A stretch of 64,000 nucleotides of DNA from Acidimicrobiales bacterium (GTDB taxonomy: Bacteria; Actinomycetota; Acidimicrobiia; Acidimicrobiales; Aldehydirespiratoraceae). A program made the position numbers and the translations under genes. The notes beneath the pieces are model-generated. The model was not told where the DNA came from. It worked only from the letters and a program-made list of their open reading frames with translations, and ran no database searches. Numbering within the stretch: position 1 is the stretch's first letter; the number at the start of each line of letters is the position of its first letter. Below are positions 37,715 through 47,837 of this stretch, in pieces. The stretch covers positions 50,325-114,324 of the forward strand of contig JAJCXX010000003.1 of the NCBI GenBank assembly GCA_029263195.1, given 5' to 3'.

Positions 37715-38866
37715 TCAGGCCATGGCTGCTATCAACGAGCGGCAATCGCTGGTCTCGACCAGGCGAGGATTGTTGTGGACCATCACCATCCGCATTGACT
37801 CTTCGGCTATGGAATCGATGACGTCGGCGTCGAGAGATTCGCGGTGCTCCGATAGGTCGGTCGGGAGGCCGAGCAACCGAACGAACTCGGTCATGGAGAC
37901 GACGAGGGCCTCGTCCGGGGCATCGGAGGGAAGCCCGACTATCCGGCTCAGCGTGTGGCGCCGCTCGGCGGATATGTGGCCCACGTTGAATTCGAACACG
38001 GTCGGCAACAAGGCGGCATTGGCGAGACCGTGGTGGAGGTGAAGGCGGCTGCACACACCCCCCGACAGGGCGTGGACGAGGCCGAGGCCGGACTGGTCCA
38101 TGGCCATCCCTCCGTATAGGGCGGCGAGCATCATCTGCGATCGCGCCTCGATGTCTGACCCGGTGGTCGTCGCAATCGGCAGATGCTGCCAACAGAGTCG
38201 TAGCGATTCGATGGCGAGCATGTCGGTGATGGGACTGGTGCGCTTCCCGGTGAATGCCTCCAGAGCGTGAATGAAGGCGTCGATTCCGGTTGCGGCGGTG
38301 AGGCCGGAGGGGAGTCCAATGGTCACCTCAGGGTCGAGGATCGCTACTCGGGCATACATGAGGGGGCTCAGCACCCCCTTCTTGAATGGTTCGCTCTCGT
38401 CGGAGATCACCGCCACCTTCGAGATCTCGCTTCCAGTTCCTGCAGTGGTTGGAACGGTGATCAGGGGATGGCTTTGTTGGGTGATCGGCCTTCCGTCCCA
38501 CTGATAATCGGAGTATTCGCCGCCGTTGGCCACCAGCATCGCGGCGGCCTTGGCGGTGTCGATCGGGGATCCTCCCCCAACCGCGACGATGACGTCTGCG
38601 TTGGTGTCCTGTGCCATTTCGCGGGCCGAGGCGACGTGGCGAGTGGTCGGATTCGAGCCGACGTCGGTGAACGTGGAGGTGGTGCAACCGGCCCCCGTGA
38701 GAGCATTGTCGATTCGATCGATGAGCCCGGTGCCGACGATTCCGGGATCGGTCACGATCATCACGCGTCGGCTGTCCAGATCGGCCACAGCGTCGGGCAG
38801 CGCCTCGCTCACGGGCATGCGCCAGGAGATGCGAGTCGGGAGTTGGAAGTCGAATGGCTGGATCAT
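37715..38866 (-). CDS. Iron-containing alcohol dehydrogenase
   Basis: GGGSPIDTAKAAAML; ITVPTTAGTGSEISKVAVI; start at ATG 38866 (ORF track start 39862 is a shadow extension). Confidence 0.92.
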   Translation of the reverse strand: MIQPFDFQLPTRISWRMPVSEALPDAVADLDSRRVMIVTDPGIVGTGLIDRIDNALTGAGCTTSTFTDVGSNPTTRHVASAREMAQDTNADVIVAVGGGSPIDTAKAAAMLVANGGEYSDYQWDGRPITQQSHPLITVPTTAGTGSEISKVAVISDESEPFKKGVLSPLMYARVAILDPEVTIGLPSGLTAATGIDAFIHALEAFTGKRTSPITDMLAIESLRLCWQHLPIATTTGSDIEARSQMMLAALYGGMAMDQSGLGLVHALSGGVCSRLHLHHGLANAALLPTVFEFNVGHISAERRHTLSRIVGLPSDAPDEALVVSMTEFVRLLGLPTDLSEHRESLDADVIDSIAEESMRMVMVHNNPRLVETSDCRSLIAAMA

Positions 38867-40380
38867 TTGGTGCCTACCCACACTGCCTTCGACTCGGTGT
38901 ACATGTCGATCACCTCGCGTCCGTTGTCTCGACCAAAGCCGCTGCCCTTCATTCCGCCGAATGGAACGGTGGGGTCGAACATGTCGAATGTGTTGACCCA
39001 GACGACCCCTGTCTCGAGTTGCGCCGCCACTCGGTGGGCCCGGCCGACCGATTGGGTCCACACTGCCGACGCAAGTCCGTATGGCGTGTGGTTGGCGCGG
39101 GCTATGACTTCTTCCTCGGTGTCGAAACGGTGAACCGTGACCACCGGACCGAAGATCTCCTCGCACGCGACGGTCGCCGAGTCGTCGACATCGGTGAAGA
39201 TTGTCGGCGGCATGAAGAAGCCCGACGCGAGGTCGCCGTTGGTGATTCGTCCGCCGCCGCATTGCATGTTGGCTCCTTCGGCGACCGCGGCGTCGATGAA
39301 TCCGGTGATCCGATCGAGTTGTACCTGGTCGATGATCGGTCCGATCGTCGTGGCTGGATCGAGTGCGTGGCCGATTCGGGCTTCTGTGGCCAACTTGGTG
39401 AGTTGATCGACGACCAGTGAGTAGACGTCGCTTTGGACGAACAGGCGCGAACCGGCGACACAACTCTGGCCGGTGTTGCCGAACGCAGCCACGAAGCTTC
39501 GATTCACCGCGGCTTCGAGATCGGCGTCGGAGAAGATGATGTTGGCACCCTTGTTGCCGAGCTCGAGACTGAGTCGCTTGGTCGTGTCGGCGGCGGCTCG
39601 CATCACGGCTTGTCCCGACGCGACCGATCCGGTGAACGCGACCTTGTCGACTCCCGGATGTCGGGAGAGCGAGCTTCCCGTTGTGGGGCCGTCGCCGCTG
39701 ATGATGTTGACCGTTCCCGGTGGGAGGTCGGCCTCGGCGAACAACTCGGCCATGCGCAGGCTCACGAGTGATGCCTTCTCCGAGGGTTTGAGGACGATGG
39801 TGTTGCCGCAGGCGAGCGCCGGCATGATCTTCTGAGCGGTGTGAACGAGTGGGTAGTTCCACGGAATGATGGCGCCGACCACACCCACCGGCTGGCGCAG
39901 TGTGTAGACGAAATGGCCGGGAATCGACACCGCTGGAGTGTCACCGGAGATCTTGGTGGGCCAGCCCGCGAAGTTGGCGGCGAGACGGGTCGCTACCGGA
40001 CCATCGATCGGCTTGGTGTGGCCGATCGGTTTGCCGTTGTCGATCGATTCGATCTCGGCCAGTTGGTCGGAGTCTCGTTCGATCAGGTCGGTGACCCGTC
40101 GCAACAGTTGTTCTCGCTGGGCGGGCATCATCTGGCGCCACCGGCTGTCGTATGCGGCACGGGCCGCGGCGACGGCCGAATCGACATCGGCCCCGGTTGC
40201 CAGCGGGATGTGCCCGAGATCGCTCCCATCAGATGGGTTGGTCACGGAGAGCTGCTCGCCCGAGGATGAAACGGTGAGCTTCCCGTCGATGAGCATTGGG
40301 TGGGTGTCGGCGCCGACGAACCCGCTCACGGCTGAGCTCGGCCCGTGTGAGCCTGCTTTCGAGGACAGTTCGGTTGACAT
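38863..40380 (-). CDS. Aldehyde dehydrogenase
   Basis: IIPWNYPLVHTAQKIMPALACGNTIVLKPSEK; LELGNKGANIIF; NTGQSCVAGSRLFV; start ATG 40380. Confidence 0.92.
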   Translation of the reverse strand: MSTELSSKAGSHGPSSAVSGFVGADTHPMLIDGKLTVSSSGEQLSVTNPSDGSDLGHIPLATGADVDSAVAAARAAYDSRWRQMMPAQREQLLRRVTDLIERDSDQLAEIESIDNGKPIGHTKPIDGPVATRLAANFAGWPTKISGDTPAVSIPGHFVYTLRQPVGVVGAIIPWNYPLVHTAQKIMPALACGNTIVLKPSEKASLVSLRMAELFAEADLPPGTVNIISGDGPTTGSSLSRHPGVDKVAFTGSVASGQAVMRAAADTTKRLSLELGNKGANIIFSDADLEAAVNRSFVAAFGNTGQSCVAGSRLFVQSDVYSLVVDQLTKLATEARIGHALDPATTIGPIIDQVQLDRITGFIDAAVAEGANMQCGGGRITNGDLASGFFMPPTIFTDVDDSATVACEEIFGPVVTVHRFDTEEEVIARANHTPYGLASAVWTQSVGRAHRVAAQLETGVVWVNTFDMFDPTVPFGGMKGSGFGRDNGREVIDMYTESKAVWVGTK

Positions 40381-40394
40381 GTCGGTATCCGATC

Positions 40395-41363
40395 TCAGAG
40401 TTCGAGCACCCTGGCGACAGTGGCCATGAGCGGTACTGCACTTTGGTCGTCGAGGAGCGGCAGGAGAAACTCGGCGAGGTCGAATTGTTCGACGAGGTCG
40501 GCGATCTCCGTCTTGCACTCCTCTTCGTTTCCGGCGATCACGAAGTGGTGGACCCATTCCTCGCGCACGAACTCGGCGGCGGCTTCGAGCCCGTCGTTCA
40601 TGGCGTTTCGGATGGCTTTCTCGTCGGTCTCACTGAGGCCGATCTCGGCCTTCACGTCGGCCGGCGAGTCGACCAGTCGATAGGTCATGTGTGGCTTGAC
40701 TCTGGCCATCGCCTGTTCGTCGGTGATCACCGCGGTTGAGTAGCTGAGCCGCGGTTGGTTGCCCACGGCGGCCGCGGCACCTCTTACATGCTCAACCGAG
40801 CCGGCCAGTCGGGGCTTGTAGATGAAGTCGAGCATCACGCCATCGCAGGCCTTGCCGCCGAGCGCCAGCATCTTCGGACCTCGTCCGGCCAACCAGATCT
40901 CCGTTGAAGTGCGGGCGTAGCCGATCGACGCTTGGTTCAACGCCACCTCCCGGCCTTCGCAGGTGACGGTTTCGCCCTGGAACAGGCGTCGACAGGCGTC
41001 GATGGTTTCTCGAACAGAGGCCAGTGGGTGTTGCCACGTGTAGCCCATCGGGTGGAGGGTGAGAGATCCGCCGGCGCCCATGCCGAGCAGTGCCCGTCCG
41101 TCCGAGAGTTCGTCGAGTGTCGCGATTGCTGCGGCGGTGGACCCGGCATGTCTGGTGTAGGGGTTGGTGATCCCAGGTCCGATCACCAACTCGTTCGTGG
41201 CGAGGGCTATGGCGGTGAGGGTGACATAGACATCACGCGAGGCCAGGCCCTCGTCGTAGACCCAGCATCGGCTGTAGCCGAGATCCTCGGCGGCGGCGGC
41301 CAGGTCGACCGCTCTCGATACCGACTCCTCCGGCATGATGTTGATAGCGCCGTTGACGATCAC
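40395..41363 (-). CDS. LLM class oxidoreductase (F420-type)
   Basis: YSRCWVYDEGLASRDVYVTLTAIALATNELVIGPGITNPYTRH; GTG start overlaps the upstream TGA (GTGA). Confidence 0.87.
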   Translation of the reverse strand: MIVNGAINIMPEESVSRAVDLAAAAEDLGYSRCWVYDEGLASRDVYVTLTAIALATNELVIGPGITNPYTRHAGSTAAAIATLDELSDGRALLGMGAGGSLTLHPMGYTWQHPLASVRETIDACRRLFQGETVTCEGREVALNQASIGYARTSTEIWLAGRGPKMLALGGKACDGVMLDFIYKPRLAGSVEHVRGAAAAVGNQPRLSYSTAVITDEQAMARVKPHMTYRLVDSPADVKAEIGLSETDEKAIRNAMNDGLEAAAEFVREEWVHHFVIAGNEEECKTEIADLVEQFDLAEFLLPLLDDQSAVPLMATVARVLEL

Positions 41364-42682
41364 GACCACAGCCTCAGAGCTTGTTGCCGCGTGGCCGAGC
41401 GAAGGGCCGCCGGATCGGCACCGATCACTTCGCCGCCGCTGACTCGCCAGTGGCCGTCGACCATCACGGCGTCGACATGGGTGCCGTTGCGCCACAGCAC
41501 CAGTTGGTCGGTCAGGTTGTCGGCTGTGACGGGGGTGGGGAACTCGGCGTCGATCAGTTGCAGATCGGCGCGGTATCCGGGCTCGAGTCGCCCGATCCGA
41601 TCGAGACCAAGAGCCCGGGCCCCTCCTTCAGTTGCCATGTGCAGGACAACCTCGGCCGGCATGGCACCGGGATCGAGGGTGCGAGCCTTGTGGATCAGGA
41701 ACGCGCCGCGCATCACCTCGAACATGTCGTTGATATAGCCGTCGCTACCCAGCCCCATGGTCACCCCGCGGTCGAGGAGCTCAGGCACAGGTGCGATTCC
41801 TCCGCCGACCTCGCAGTTGGAGAGAGGCATGTGGGAGACCTTCACCCCGCGAGCCGCGATGATGTCGATCTCGTTCGGCGAGAGCTGGACGCACTGACTG
41901 GCCAGAAAGCCGGGGCCGGCGACGCCGATCTTGTCGTAGAACTCGAATGTCCGCAGACCCAGATTCTCTTCACACCAGAGGCCCTCGTGGATCCCCTCGT
42001 TGCTGTGGGCGTGGCAGAACACGTCGTGGTGTTCGGCCAACTCGAAGGCCTCGCGAATGAACGCCTCGCCACAAGTGAAGGTGGTGTGGAAACACATCGC
42101 GCCACTGACCAGGTTGTCGGGGTCGGCTCGGCAGGATTCGATCAGAGACACGTTCTCGTCGAGTCCGGCCCGGCCGTTTTCGGGCCCCATTCGTTCGGTT
42201 GCTTCGAAGCTCAGGATGCCACGTAGTCCGTATCGGTCGACGATCGACTTCTCGGTGAGAAGCGCATCGGGCATCGAATTGGGCGCTTCGAGGATGTCGT
42301 AGAACGTGGTCGTGCCGGATCGCAGCATGTCGTGGCAGACCAGATCCGTGGCGGCTTCGATCATCGGGTGGTCGAGCACGTCTTCGACCTTCGGCCACCA
42401 GTAGTCGTCGAGGAAGCTCCAGAAGTCGGCCGGAGCCTCGGTCATGGGGATGCCATGGGCGAGGGTGCCGTACATGTGCACGTGGGAGTTGACGAAGCCC
42501 GCCATCAATACCTGGCCGTGTCCCCGATGGACCGGATCGTCGGGGTATTGGGCGGTGAGCTGGTCGACCGGGGCCACATCGGTGATCAGCCCGTCGAGTA
42601 CGCGGATGGCGTGATTGGCCAATGGTGGATCCAGCGCCGAGCCGATAACCCAGTCGGCGCCGACTATTGAAGGGGTTGCCAT
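41360..42682 (-). CDS. ssnA: SsnA-like amidohydrolase
   Basis: GFVNSHVHMYGTLAHGI; VKVSHMPLSNCEVGGG; LGSDGYINDMFEVMRGAFLIHK; FPTPVTADNLTDQLVLW; adjacent to XdhD-like subunit. Symbol by similarity and context. Confidence 0.78.
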   Translation of the reverse strand: MATPSIVGADWVIGSALDPPLANHAIRVLDGLITDVAPVDQLTAQYPDDPVHRGHGQVLMAGFVNSHVHMYGTLAHGIPMTEAPADFWSFLDDYWWPKVEDVLDHPMIEAATDLVCHDMLRSGTTTFYDILEAPNSMPDALLTEKSIVDRYGLRGILSFEATERMGPENGRAGLDENVSLIESCRADPDNLVSGAMCFHTTFTCGEAFIREAFELAEHHDVFCHAHSNEGIHEGLWCEENLGLRTFEFYDKIGVAGPGFLASQCVQLSPNEIDIIAARGVKVSHMPLSNCEVGGGIAPVPELLDRGVTMGLGSDGYINDMFEVMRGAFLIHKARTLDPGAMPAEVVLHMATEGGARALGLDRIGRLEPGYRADLQLIDAEFPTPVTADNLTDQLVLWRNGTHVDAVMVDGHWRVSGGEVIGADPAALRSATRQQALRLWS

Positions 42683-42688
42683 GGCGGC

Positions 42689-45613
42689 TCAGCTATCGGC
42701 TCGTAGGGCCTGCCAGACTCGTTCGGGGGTGAATGGCAGGTCGTTGATGGCCACGCCGGTTGCGTTGAGGATCGCGTTTCGGATGGCCGGAGCCACACCG
42801 TCTTTCGGGATTTCGGCGACGGCCTTGGCTCCGAATGGACCGCTGTCCTCCATGGTCTGCACCAGGTAGACCTCGAGTTCGGGCATCTCATCGGCCCGAT
42901 AGATCTTGTAGGGACCCAGTTCGGCGTTAACCATCCGGCCGTCGGCATCGAATGCGTATTCCTCGCAGTGGGCGTATCCCAGCGCTTGGGTCATGCCTCC
43001 CTCGACCTGTCCCGAGGCGGTCATCGGGTTGATGGCAACGCCGCAGTCGACGGCCATCACCAACTTGACGACGGTGATCTGTCCGGTTTCGATATCGATC
43101 TCGATCTCGGCGAACTGCGCGCCGAACGGGGGAGGGCAGTCGGGCGAGACATAGGAACCAGTACCCATGATCTGTTCTTGGTCTTCGAGGTGAAGCGAAT
43201 CGAGAGCGATGTCCTCGAGCGACACGGATCGGCCGTCGGCGGTCCAAGCCGTGTTGTCGCGTAGTTCGATCGTGCAGGGCTCGTCGACTCCGAGCATCTT
43301 GGCGGCACGTTCTTTGATTCGGGCACGAATCGCCTCGGCGGCCACCTTGGCTGCGGTGCCGGAAATGAACGTCGTGGACGACGCGTAGGCGCCGGTGTCG
43401 AACGGTGTGATGTCGGTGTCGGAGGAATAGACCTTGATGTCGTCGAGCTTGACTCCCAGGACCTCGGCGGCGATCTGGCCGATCACCGTGTCGGCGCCCG
43501 TTCCGAGATCAGTGGCGCCGATGAGCATGTTGAACGAGCCGTCGTCGTTCAGTTTCATGCTGCATCCGCCCATGTCGAGGAACGGGATGGCCGTTCCGTG
43601 CATACAGAATGCGAACCCGATTCCGCGACGAATGTTGGGTCGGTCGGCGGGCTGACGCCAGGCGGGATCGGCGTGGCGGTGCCAGCGGATCGCACGCGAC
43701 GCCTGAGCCATGCACTCCTCGACCCCGCAGGACGAGACCCGCGGATACTCATCGAGTTCGTCCTCGGCGACGGCACGTTCCCCGAGGTGAGGGGCGATGT
43801 CGAGCTCGTCGCCCAACTTCACCCAGTTCCTGCGCTTGAACTCGATCGGATCGAGGCCCAGCTGGTGGGCGATGTCCTCCATGTGGGCTTCGAGAGCGAA
43901 CTCGGCCTGAGGCGCTCCGTAACCGCGGTAGGCACCAGCCACCGGAATATTGGTGTAGACGACATCGCAGTTGAAGCGTTTGTTGGGGCAGTTGTAGGAG
44001 CTGAGGCCGCGGAGTCCGGTGACGGTCTGCACGGTGTAGGCGTGGGATCCATAGGGGCCGGTGTTGCCGATCACGTACAGATCCTGAGCAACCAACATGC
44101 CGTCGGAATTGACGCCGGTCTTGAAGGTGAGGGTTTGCGGGTGCCGGGTGCGGGATGAGACGAATTCCTCTTCGCGGGTCAGCTCGAGCTTGACGGGACG
44201 ACGGGTCGCAATGGCGAGATGAGCCGCGATGTCCTCGATGAGCATCTCCTGCTTGGCTCCGAAACCACCCCCGATACGAGGCTTGATGATCCGGACGTCC
44301 TTCACGGCCCTTCCGATGAGTGGCGCCAGCATGCGCCGGGTGTGGAACGGCACCTGAGTGGCTGTCCGAACGACCATTCGTTCGTCGGCGTCGAGCCAGG
44401 CGACCGAGATGTGGGGTTCGATCGGGGTCGGCTGAACCTGGTGAACACGGAAGGTGTGTTCGAAGACGTGGTCGGCGCCGGCCAGGGCCCGGTCGACGTC
44501 GCCTCGGTTGGCACCGATGTGATGAACGATGTTTCGTTCGCGATCGAAGATCTCCTCGGTGTCGGGCTCGTCGTGGATGACCGGCGCCCCCGGCAGCAGG
44601 GCGTCGCGTTCGTCGAAGATCGCCGGCAGTGGCTCGTAGGTCACCTCGATGAGACGAATCGCCTCCTCGGCTATCTCGGCGGTATCGGCGGCGACGGCGG
44701 CCACCCGATCGCCGACGTGACGAACCTTGTCGTCGAAGCTCACCTGATCGTGGGGATGAGGGTTGGGATAGCTTTGTCCGCCGGAGGCGTACTTCACGCG
44801 CGGGGTGTTCTTGTAGTGCAGCACGGCGTGCACGCCCGGCAGAGCGCGGGCCTTGGAGTCGTCGATGTCGAGGATGTTGGCGTGGGCGTGGGGGCTGCGC
44901 AGGACCTTGGCGGTCAGCAGGTTGCGGTCCTCGAAATCATCAACAAACGCGGGGTTGCCCTTCACCAACCTGACGGCGTCGACCTTGATCTCGGGCTTTC
45001 CGACGACCGACATCTCGGGTACGTCCGGAGACGGCACGACCCGCGGGACGGCGTAGGACACGTCGGGTGGCTGGTCGGACGGGTCGACGTCTACGGGGTT
45101 GGATCCGTCGGTCATCGGTTCGAGAATCGCAGGTTCGAACGGCTCGGTCTGATCTCCTCGCATCACTGCCGCGGCCCGCATGATTGCCTCAACCGGCTTC
45201 ACGTATCCGGTCTCCCGGTCGAGAATGCCCGACAGCATGTCGCGCACGTCGGCCTCGGACGGGTCGGGATTGCGATCGATGAGTGCGCGGGTGCCGAGGA
45301 TCATCGCTGGCGTCGAGTATCCCGACTGAATCGCACCGGTGACCATGAATGACGTCTGGATCGGATCAAGATCCGGAGTGTTGAAGGCCTCGACAGTCGT
45401 CACCTCGTGCCCGTCGACTTGAGCAGCGAGCATGACATCGGTGTTGACCAGTCGGCCATCGACCAGCACTGCTGACGAGCCGGTCTCTCCGGTGTCGGAT
45501 CCGAATCGCACACTGACCAGGCCGAGTCGGCGAAGAACGATGAGCAGTGTTTCGTGAGGCTCGACCGACGTAGCGGTCTGGGTTCCGTTGAGCAGAATTG
45601 AGATCTCCATCAT
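42689..45613 (-). CDS. xdhD: XdhD-like molybdenum hydroxylase, Mo-binding subunit with Cys-less N-terminal ferredoxin-like domain
   Basis: TATQVPFHTRRMLAPLIGRAVKDVRIIKPRIGGGFGAKQEMLIEDIAAHLA; AGAYRGYGAPQAEFALE; DCGVAINPMTASGQVEGG; FGAKAVAEI. Confidence 0.9.
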   Translation of the reverse strand: MMEISILLNGTQTATSVEPHETLLIVLRRLGLVSVRFGSDTGETGSSAVLVDGRLVNTDVMLAAQVDGHEVTTVEAFNTPDLDPIQTSFMVTGAIQSGYSTPAMILGTRALIDRNPDPSEADVRDMLSGILDRETGYVKPVEAIMRAAAVMRGDQTEPFEPAILEPMTDGSNPVDVDPSDQPPDVSYAVPRVVPSPDVPEMSVVGKPEIKVDAVRLVKGNPAFVDDFEDRNLLTAKVLRSPHAHANILDIDDSKARALPGVHAVLHYKNTPRVKYASGGQSYPNPHPHDQVSFDDKVRHVGDRVAAVAADTAEIAEEAIRLIEVTYEPLPAIFDERDALLPGAPVIHDEPDTEEIFDRERNIVHHIGANRGDVDRALAGADHVFEHTFRVHQVQPTPIEPHISVAWLDADERMVVRTATQVPFHTRRMLAPLIGRAVKDVRIIKPRIGGGFGAKQEMLIEDIAAHLAIATRRPVKLELTREEEFVSSRTRHPQTLTFKTGVNSDGMLVAQDLYVIGNTGPYGSHAYTVQTVTGLRGLSSYNCPNKRFNCDVVYTNIPVAGAYRGYGAPQAEFALEAHMEDIAHQLGLDPIEFKRRNWVKLGDELDIAPHLGERAVAEDELDEYPRVSSCGVEECMAQASRAIRWHRHADPAWRQPADRPNIRRGIGFAFCMHGTAIPFLDMGGCSMKLNDDGSFNMLIGATDLGTGADTVIGQIAAEVLGVKLDDIKVYSSDTDITPFDTGAYASSTTFISGTAAKVAAEAIRARIKERAAKMLGVDEPCTIELRDNTAWTADGRSVSLEDIALDSLHLEDQEQIMGTGSYVSPDCPPPFGAQFAEIEIDIETGQITVVKLVMAVDCGVAINPMTASGQVEGGMTQALGYAHCEEYAFDADGRMVNAELGPYKIYRADEMPELEVYLVQTMEDSGPFGAKAVAEIPKDGVAPAIRNAILNATGVAINDLPFTPERVWQALRADS

Positions 45614-46335
45614 GAAACCGCCTTGAGAACTCGCTGGGAAAGGGTGTCGGCGAGTTCGAGTCGGTAGCCGCTCGATCCTCTGAAGTCGGAGGGTGGCTCG
45701 AGTCCGGCGGTGGGCTCGGACGGGTCGACCTCCACGACAGTCGCGGAGGCGCCTGTGATGGCGAGACGAGGACCCCCGTCGGTCGAACGTGCCACCGCCG
45801 CGACGATCGGCAGGTCGGCCGGCGTTCGTCCGGTGGCCACGATCGAGCCCGACCCGGTCGGGTCGATGCTCACCGCGACGATGATCGCGCCATTGGTTCC
45901 GTCGGACAGCACCCGTGAAAGAGACGATGTTCGGCCGTCGTGGAACTCGACTTGGGCATCGTGCACGAGAAGTCCGGCGATGAGGACGCTGTCGGGGGAC
46001 GCCGAAGCGACGGTGCCACCGACGGTCGCCTGATTCCTCATGGCGCTCGGCAACTCTCGCCGAGCCAGATCGTTGATCAACTCCCCAGCGCGGTCATCGG
46101 TTGCCAGATCTCCCAACCTGACCATGGCCCCCAAGGTGAGTCGCCCTTCGGTTTCGGAGATGCCGTCGAGTTGGAGGGCTTGAAGGTCGATCAGCTCGAC
46201 ACCGTCGGCTCGTCGGGATCGCGCCTCGGGAACGATCGCGGTGCCCCCAGCCAGGATCGAACGACCGGATTGGGCCAACAACTCGACGGCTTCGCCGAGG
46301 CTGTTTGGGCGGTGATATGCCACGATGCTGGACAT
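45610..46335 (-). CDS. FAD-binding subunit of molybdenum hydroxylase (YgfM/CoxM-like)
   Basis: YHRPNSLGEAVELLAQSGRSILAGGTAIVPEARSR; RNQATVGGTVASASPDSVL; start ATG 46335 with GGAG upstream. Confidence 0.9.
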   Translation of the reverse strand: MSSIVAYHRPNSLGEAVELLAQSGRSILAGGTAIVPEARSRRADGVELIDLQALQLDGISETEGRLTLGAMVRLGDLATDDRAGELINDLARRELPSAMRNQATVGGTVASASPDSVLIAGLLVHDAQVEFHDGRTSSLSRVLSDGTNGAIIVAVSIDPTGSGSIVATGRTPADLPIVAAVARSTDGGPRLAITGASATVVEVDPSEPTAGLEPPSDFRGSSGYRLELADTLSQRVLKAVS

Positions 46336-46399
46336 GACCAGATCTCCTTGAATCGGCTCTACCGAGGATGCGCCATCGGCCAAGCACAGCTCATCTGTG

Positions 46400-46416
46400 G
46401 TTGTTCCTGAGACAAC
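46400..46416. promoter_or_regulatory. Dyad GTTGT-N7-ACAAC upstream of the molybdenum hydroxylase genes; candidate operator
   Basis: gttgttcctgagacaac, perfect 5-bp half sites. Confidence 0.35.
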
Positions 46417-46454
46417 ATAGACGATCGGATTCGGGAATGGTCGCCCGGCTCGGG

Positions 46455-47837
46455 TCAGCGGGTGATTCGGCTCGAGATTCCCGCTCGTTTGAAAACCTTG
46501 CGTGCTGATTGGGTGGCTTTCGCCAGTAGTTCTTGCTCGTCGACCATTGTGAGCTGTCGATCGTCGATGAGGATCCGGCCGTCGACCACGACCTCGGTGA
46601 CGTCGAACGGTGTGGCGCAGAAGACCAGTGCGCTGGCTACACGATGCACGGGCGCGGTGAACACCGACTCGAGGTCCACCACCACCAGATCGGCTTTACG
46701 CCCTGAGGCGAGTACCCCGATTTCGTCGGGCAAGCCGAACGCCGCGGCCCCGCCGTTGCAGGCCATACGGATCGAGTCCTCAGGTTGCAGAGACATGGCA
46801 TCGAGGGTGTGTACCTTCTGCAGGAGCACCGTGGCCTTGAGAACCTCGAACATGTCCTGGCGGTTGTTGCTTCCGGGTCCGTCGCTGGCAAGGGCAATGG
46901 TGATGCCGCGCTGCTTCATTTCGACGATGCGTGACACGCCTGAGGCGAGGTACATGTTGCTCACCGGGCAGTGGACCACGACAGCCCCACGTTGGGCGAT
47001 GGTGTCTAGTTCGCCGTCGTCGAGCCAGATGCTGTGGGCCAGTTGTGTGTCGGGTCCGAGGACACCGAGGCTGTCGAGCCATTCGACGTGACGAACCCCT
47101 CGCTCGTCGAGGTTCATGTCGACCTCGATCTTTGTCTCGGCGCAGTGAATGTGGGTTCCGGCTCCCCATGATCTCGATTCGGCGACGGTCGAGATCAGGG
47201 TCTCGTCGGAGCATCCCCAAGGAATGAGCGGGGCGAGCTCGACACGGATTCGGCCCGAGTCGTGCTGATGCCATTTCCCGGTCACTCGTCGGACCCGTTC
47301 GAGAATCTGATCGCCCGACTCCATGAGGTCGGGCTGGTAGTTGCGATCCGACCATCCTCGGGCCAGTACGAATCGCACACCGAGTTGGTCGGCGGCCGAG
47401 CAAACCCCGTCGTCGATTCCCTCGTCGATGTGGATGTACTGGTGGTCGATCACCGAAGTGGCACCTGAGCGGAGGTTTTCGATCAGACCGACCATCGCGG
47501 CCAGGTGGGCCGATTCGCGATCGAGGTGCACGGCGGCAGGAAAGATGCAGTCCTTGAGCCACTCGAGAAGTGGCTTGTCGTCGGCGAGTCCGCGAAAGAA
47601 GGTCTGGAACAAGTGGGTGTGGCCGTTGACCATGCCGGGCATGACGGCTTTGCCGGTGGTGTCAATGACACGGCCGACTCCTGCGGCGATGTCGGGTGGG
47701 GGTTCGCCGGCACCCAAACCGACGATCCGATCGTCGATCACATGAACCCAACCGGGATCATGGATCGTGAAGTCGTCGTCGACGGTGACGACCGCTCCGC
47801 CGGTGATGAGCAACCCGCCGGCGGGCCGTTGAATCAT
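46455..47837 (-). CDS. Amidohydrolase/deaminase
   Basis: [69 protein letters not shown]. Confidence 0.9.
   Translation of the reverse strand: MIQRPAGGLLITGGAVVTVDDDFTIHDPGWVHVIDDRIVGLGAGEPPPDIAAGVGRVIDTTGKAVMPGMVNGHTHLFQTFFRGLADDKPLLEWLKDCIFPAAVHLDRESAHLAAMVGLIENLRSGATSVIDHQYIHIDEGIDDGVCSAADQLGVRFVLARGWSDRNYQPDLMESGDQILERVRRVTGKWHQHDSGRIRVELAPLIPWGCSDETLISTVAESRSWGAGTHIHCAETKIEVDMNLDERGVRHVEWLDSLGVLGPDTQLAHSIWLDDGELDTIAQRGAVVVHCPVSNMYLASGVSRIVEMKQRGITIALASDGPGSNNRQDMFEVLKATVLLQKVHTLDAMSLQPEDSIRMACNGGAAAFGLPDEIGVLASGRKADLVVVDLESVFTAPVHRVASALVFCATPFDVTEVVVDGRILIDDRQLTMVDEQELLAKATQSARKVFKRAGISSRITR

Noticed and set aside
44219-45352. 377-aa plus-strand ORF inside the Mo-hydroxylase gene
   Set aside because: Shadow ORF; no recognisable motif, opposite strand is conserved.
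42689-45613. Selenocysteine (UGA) insertion in the Mo hydroxylase
   Set aside because: No in-frame UGA in the ORF; selenium in this enzyme class is a labile cofactor, not selenocysteine.
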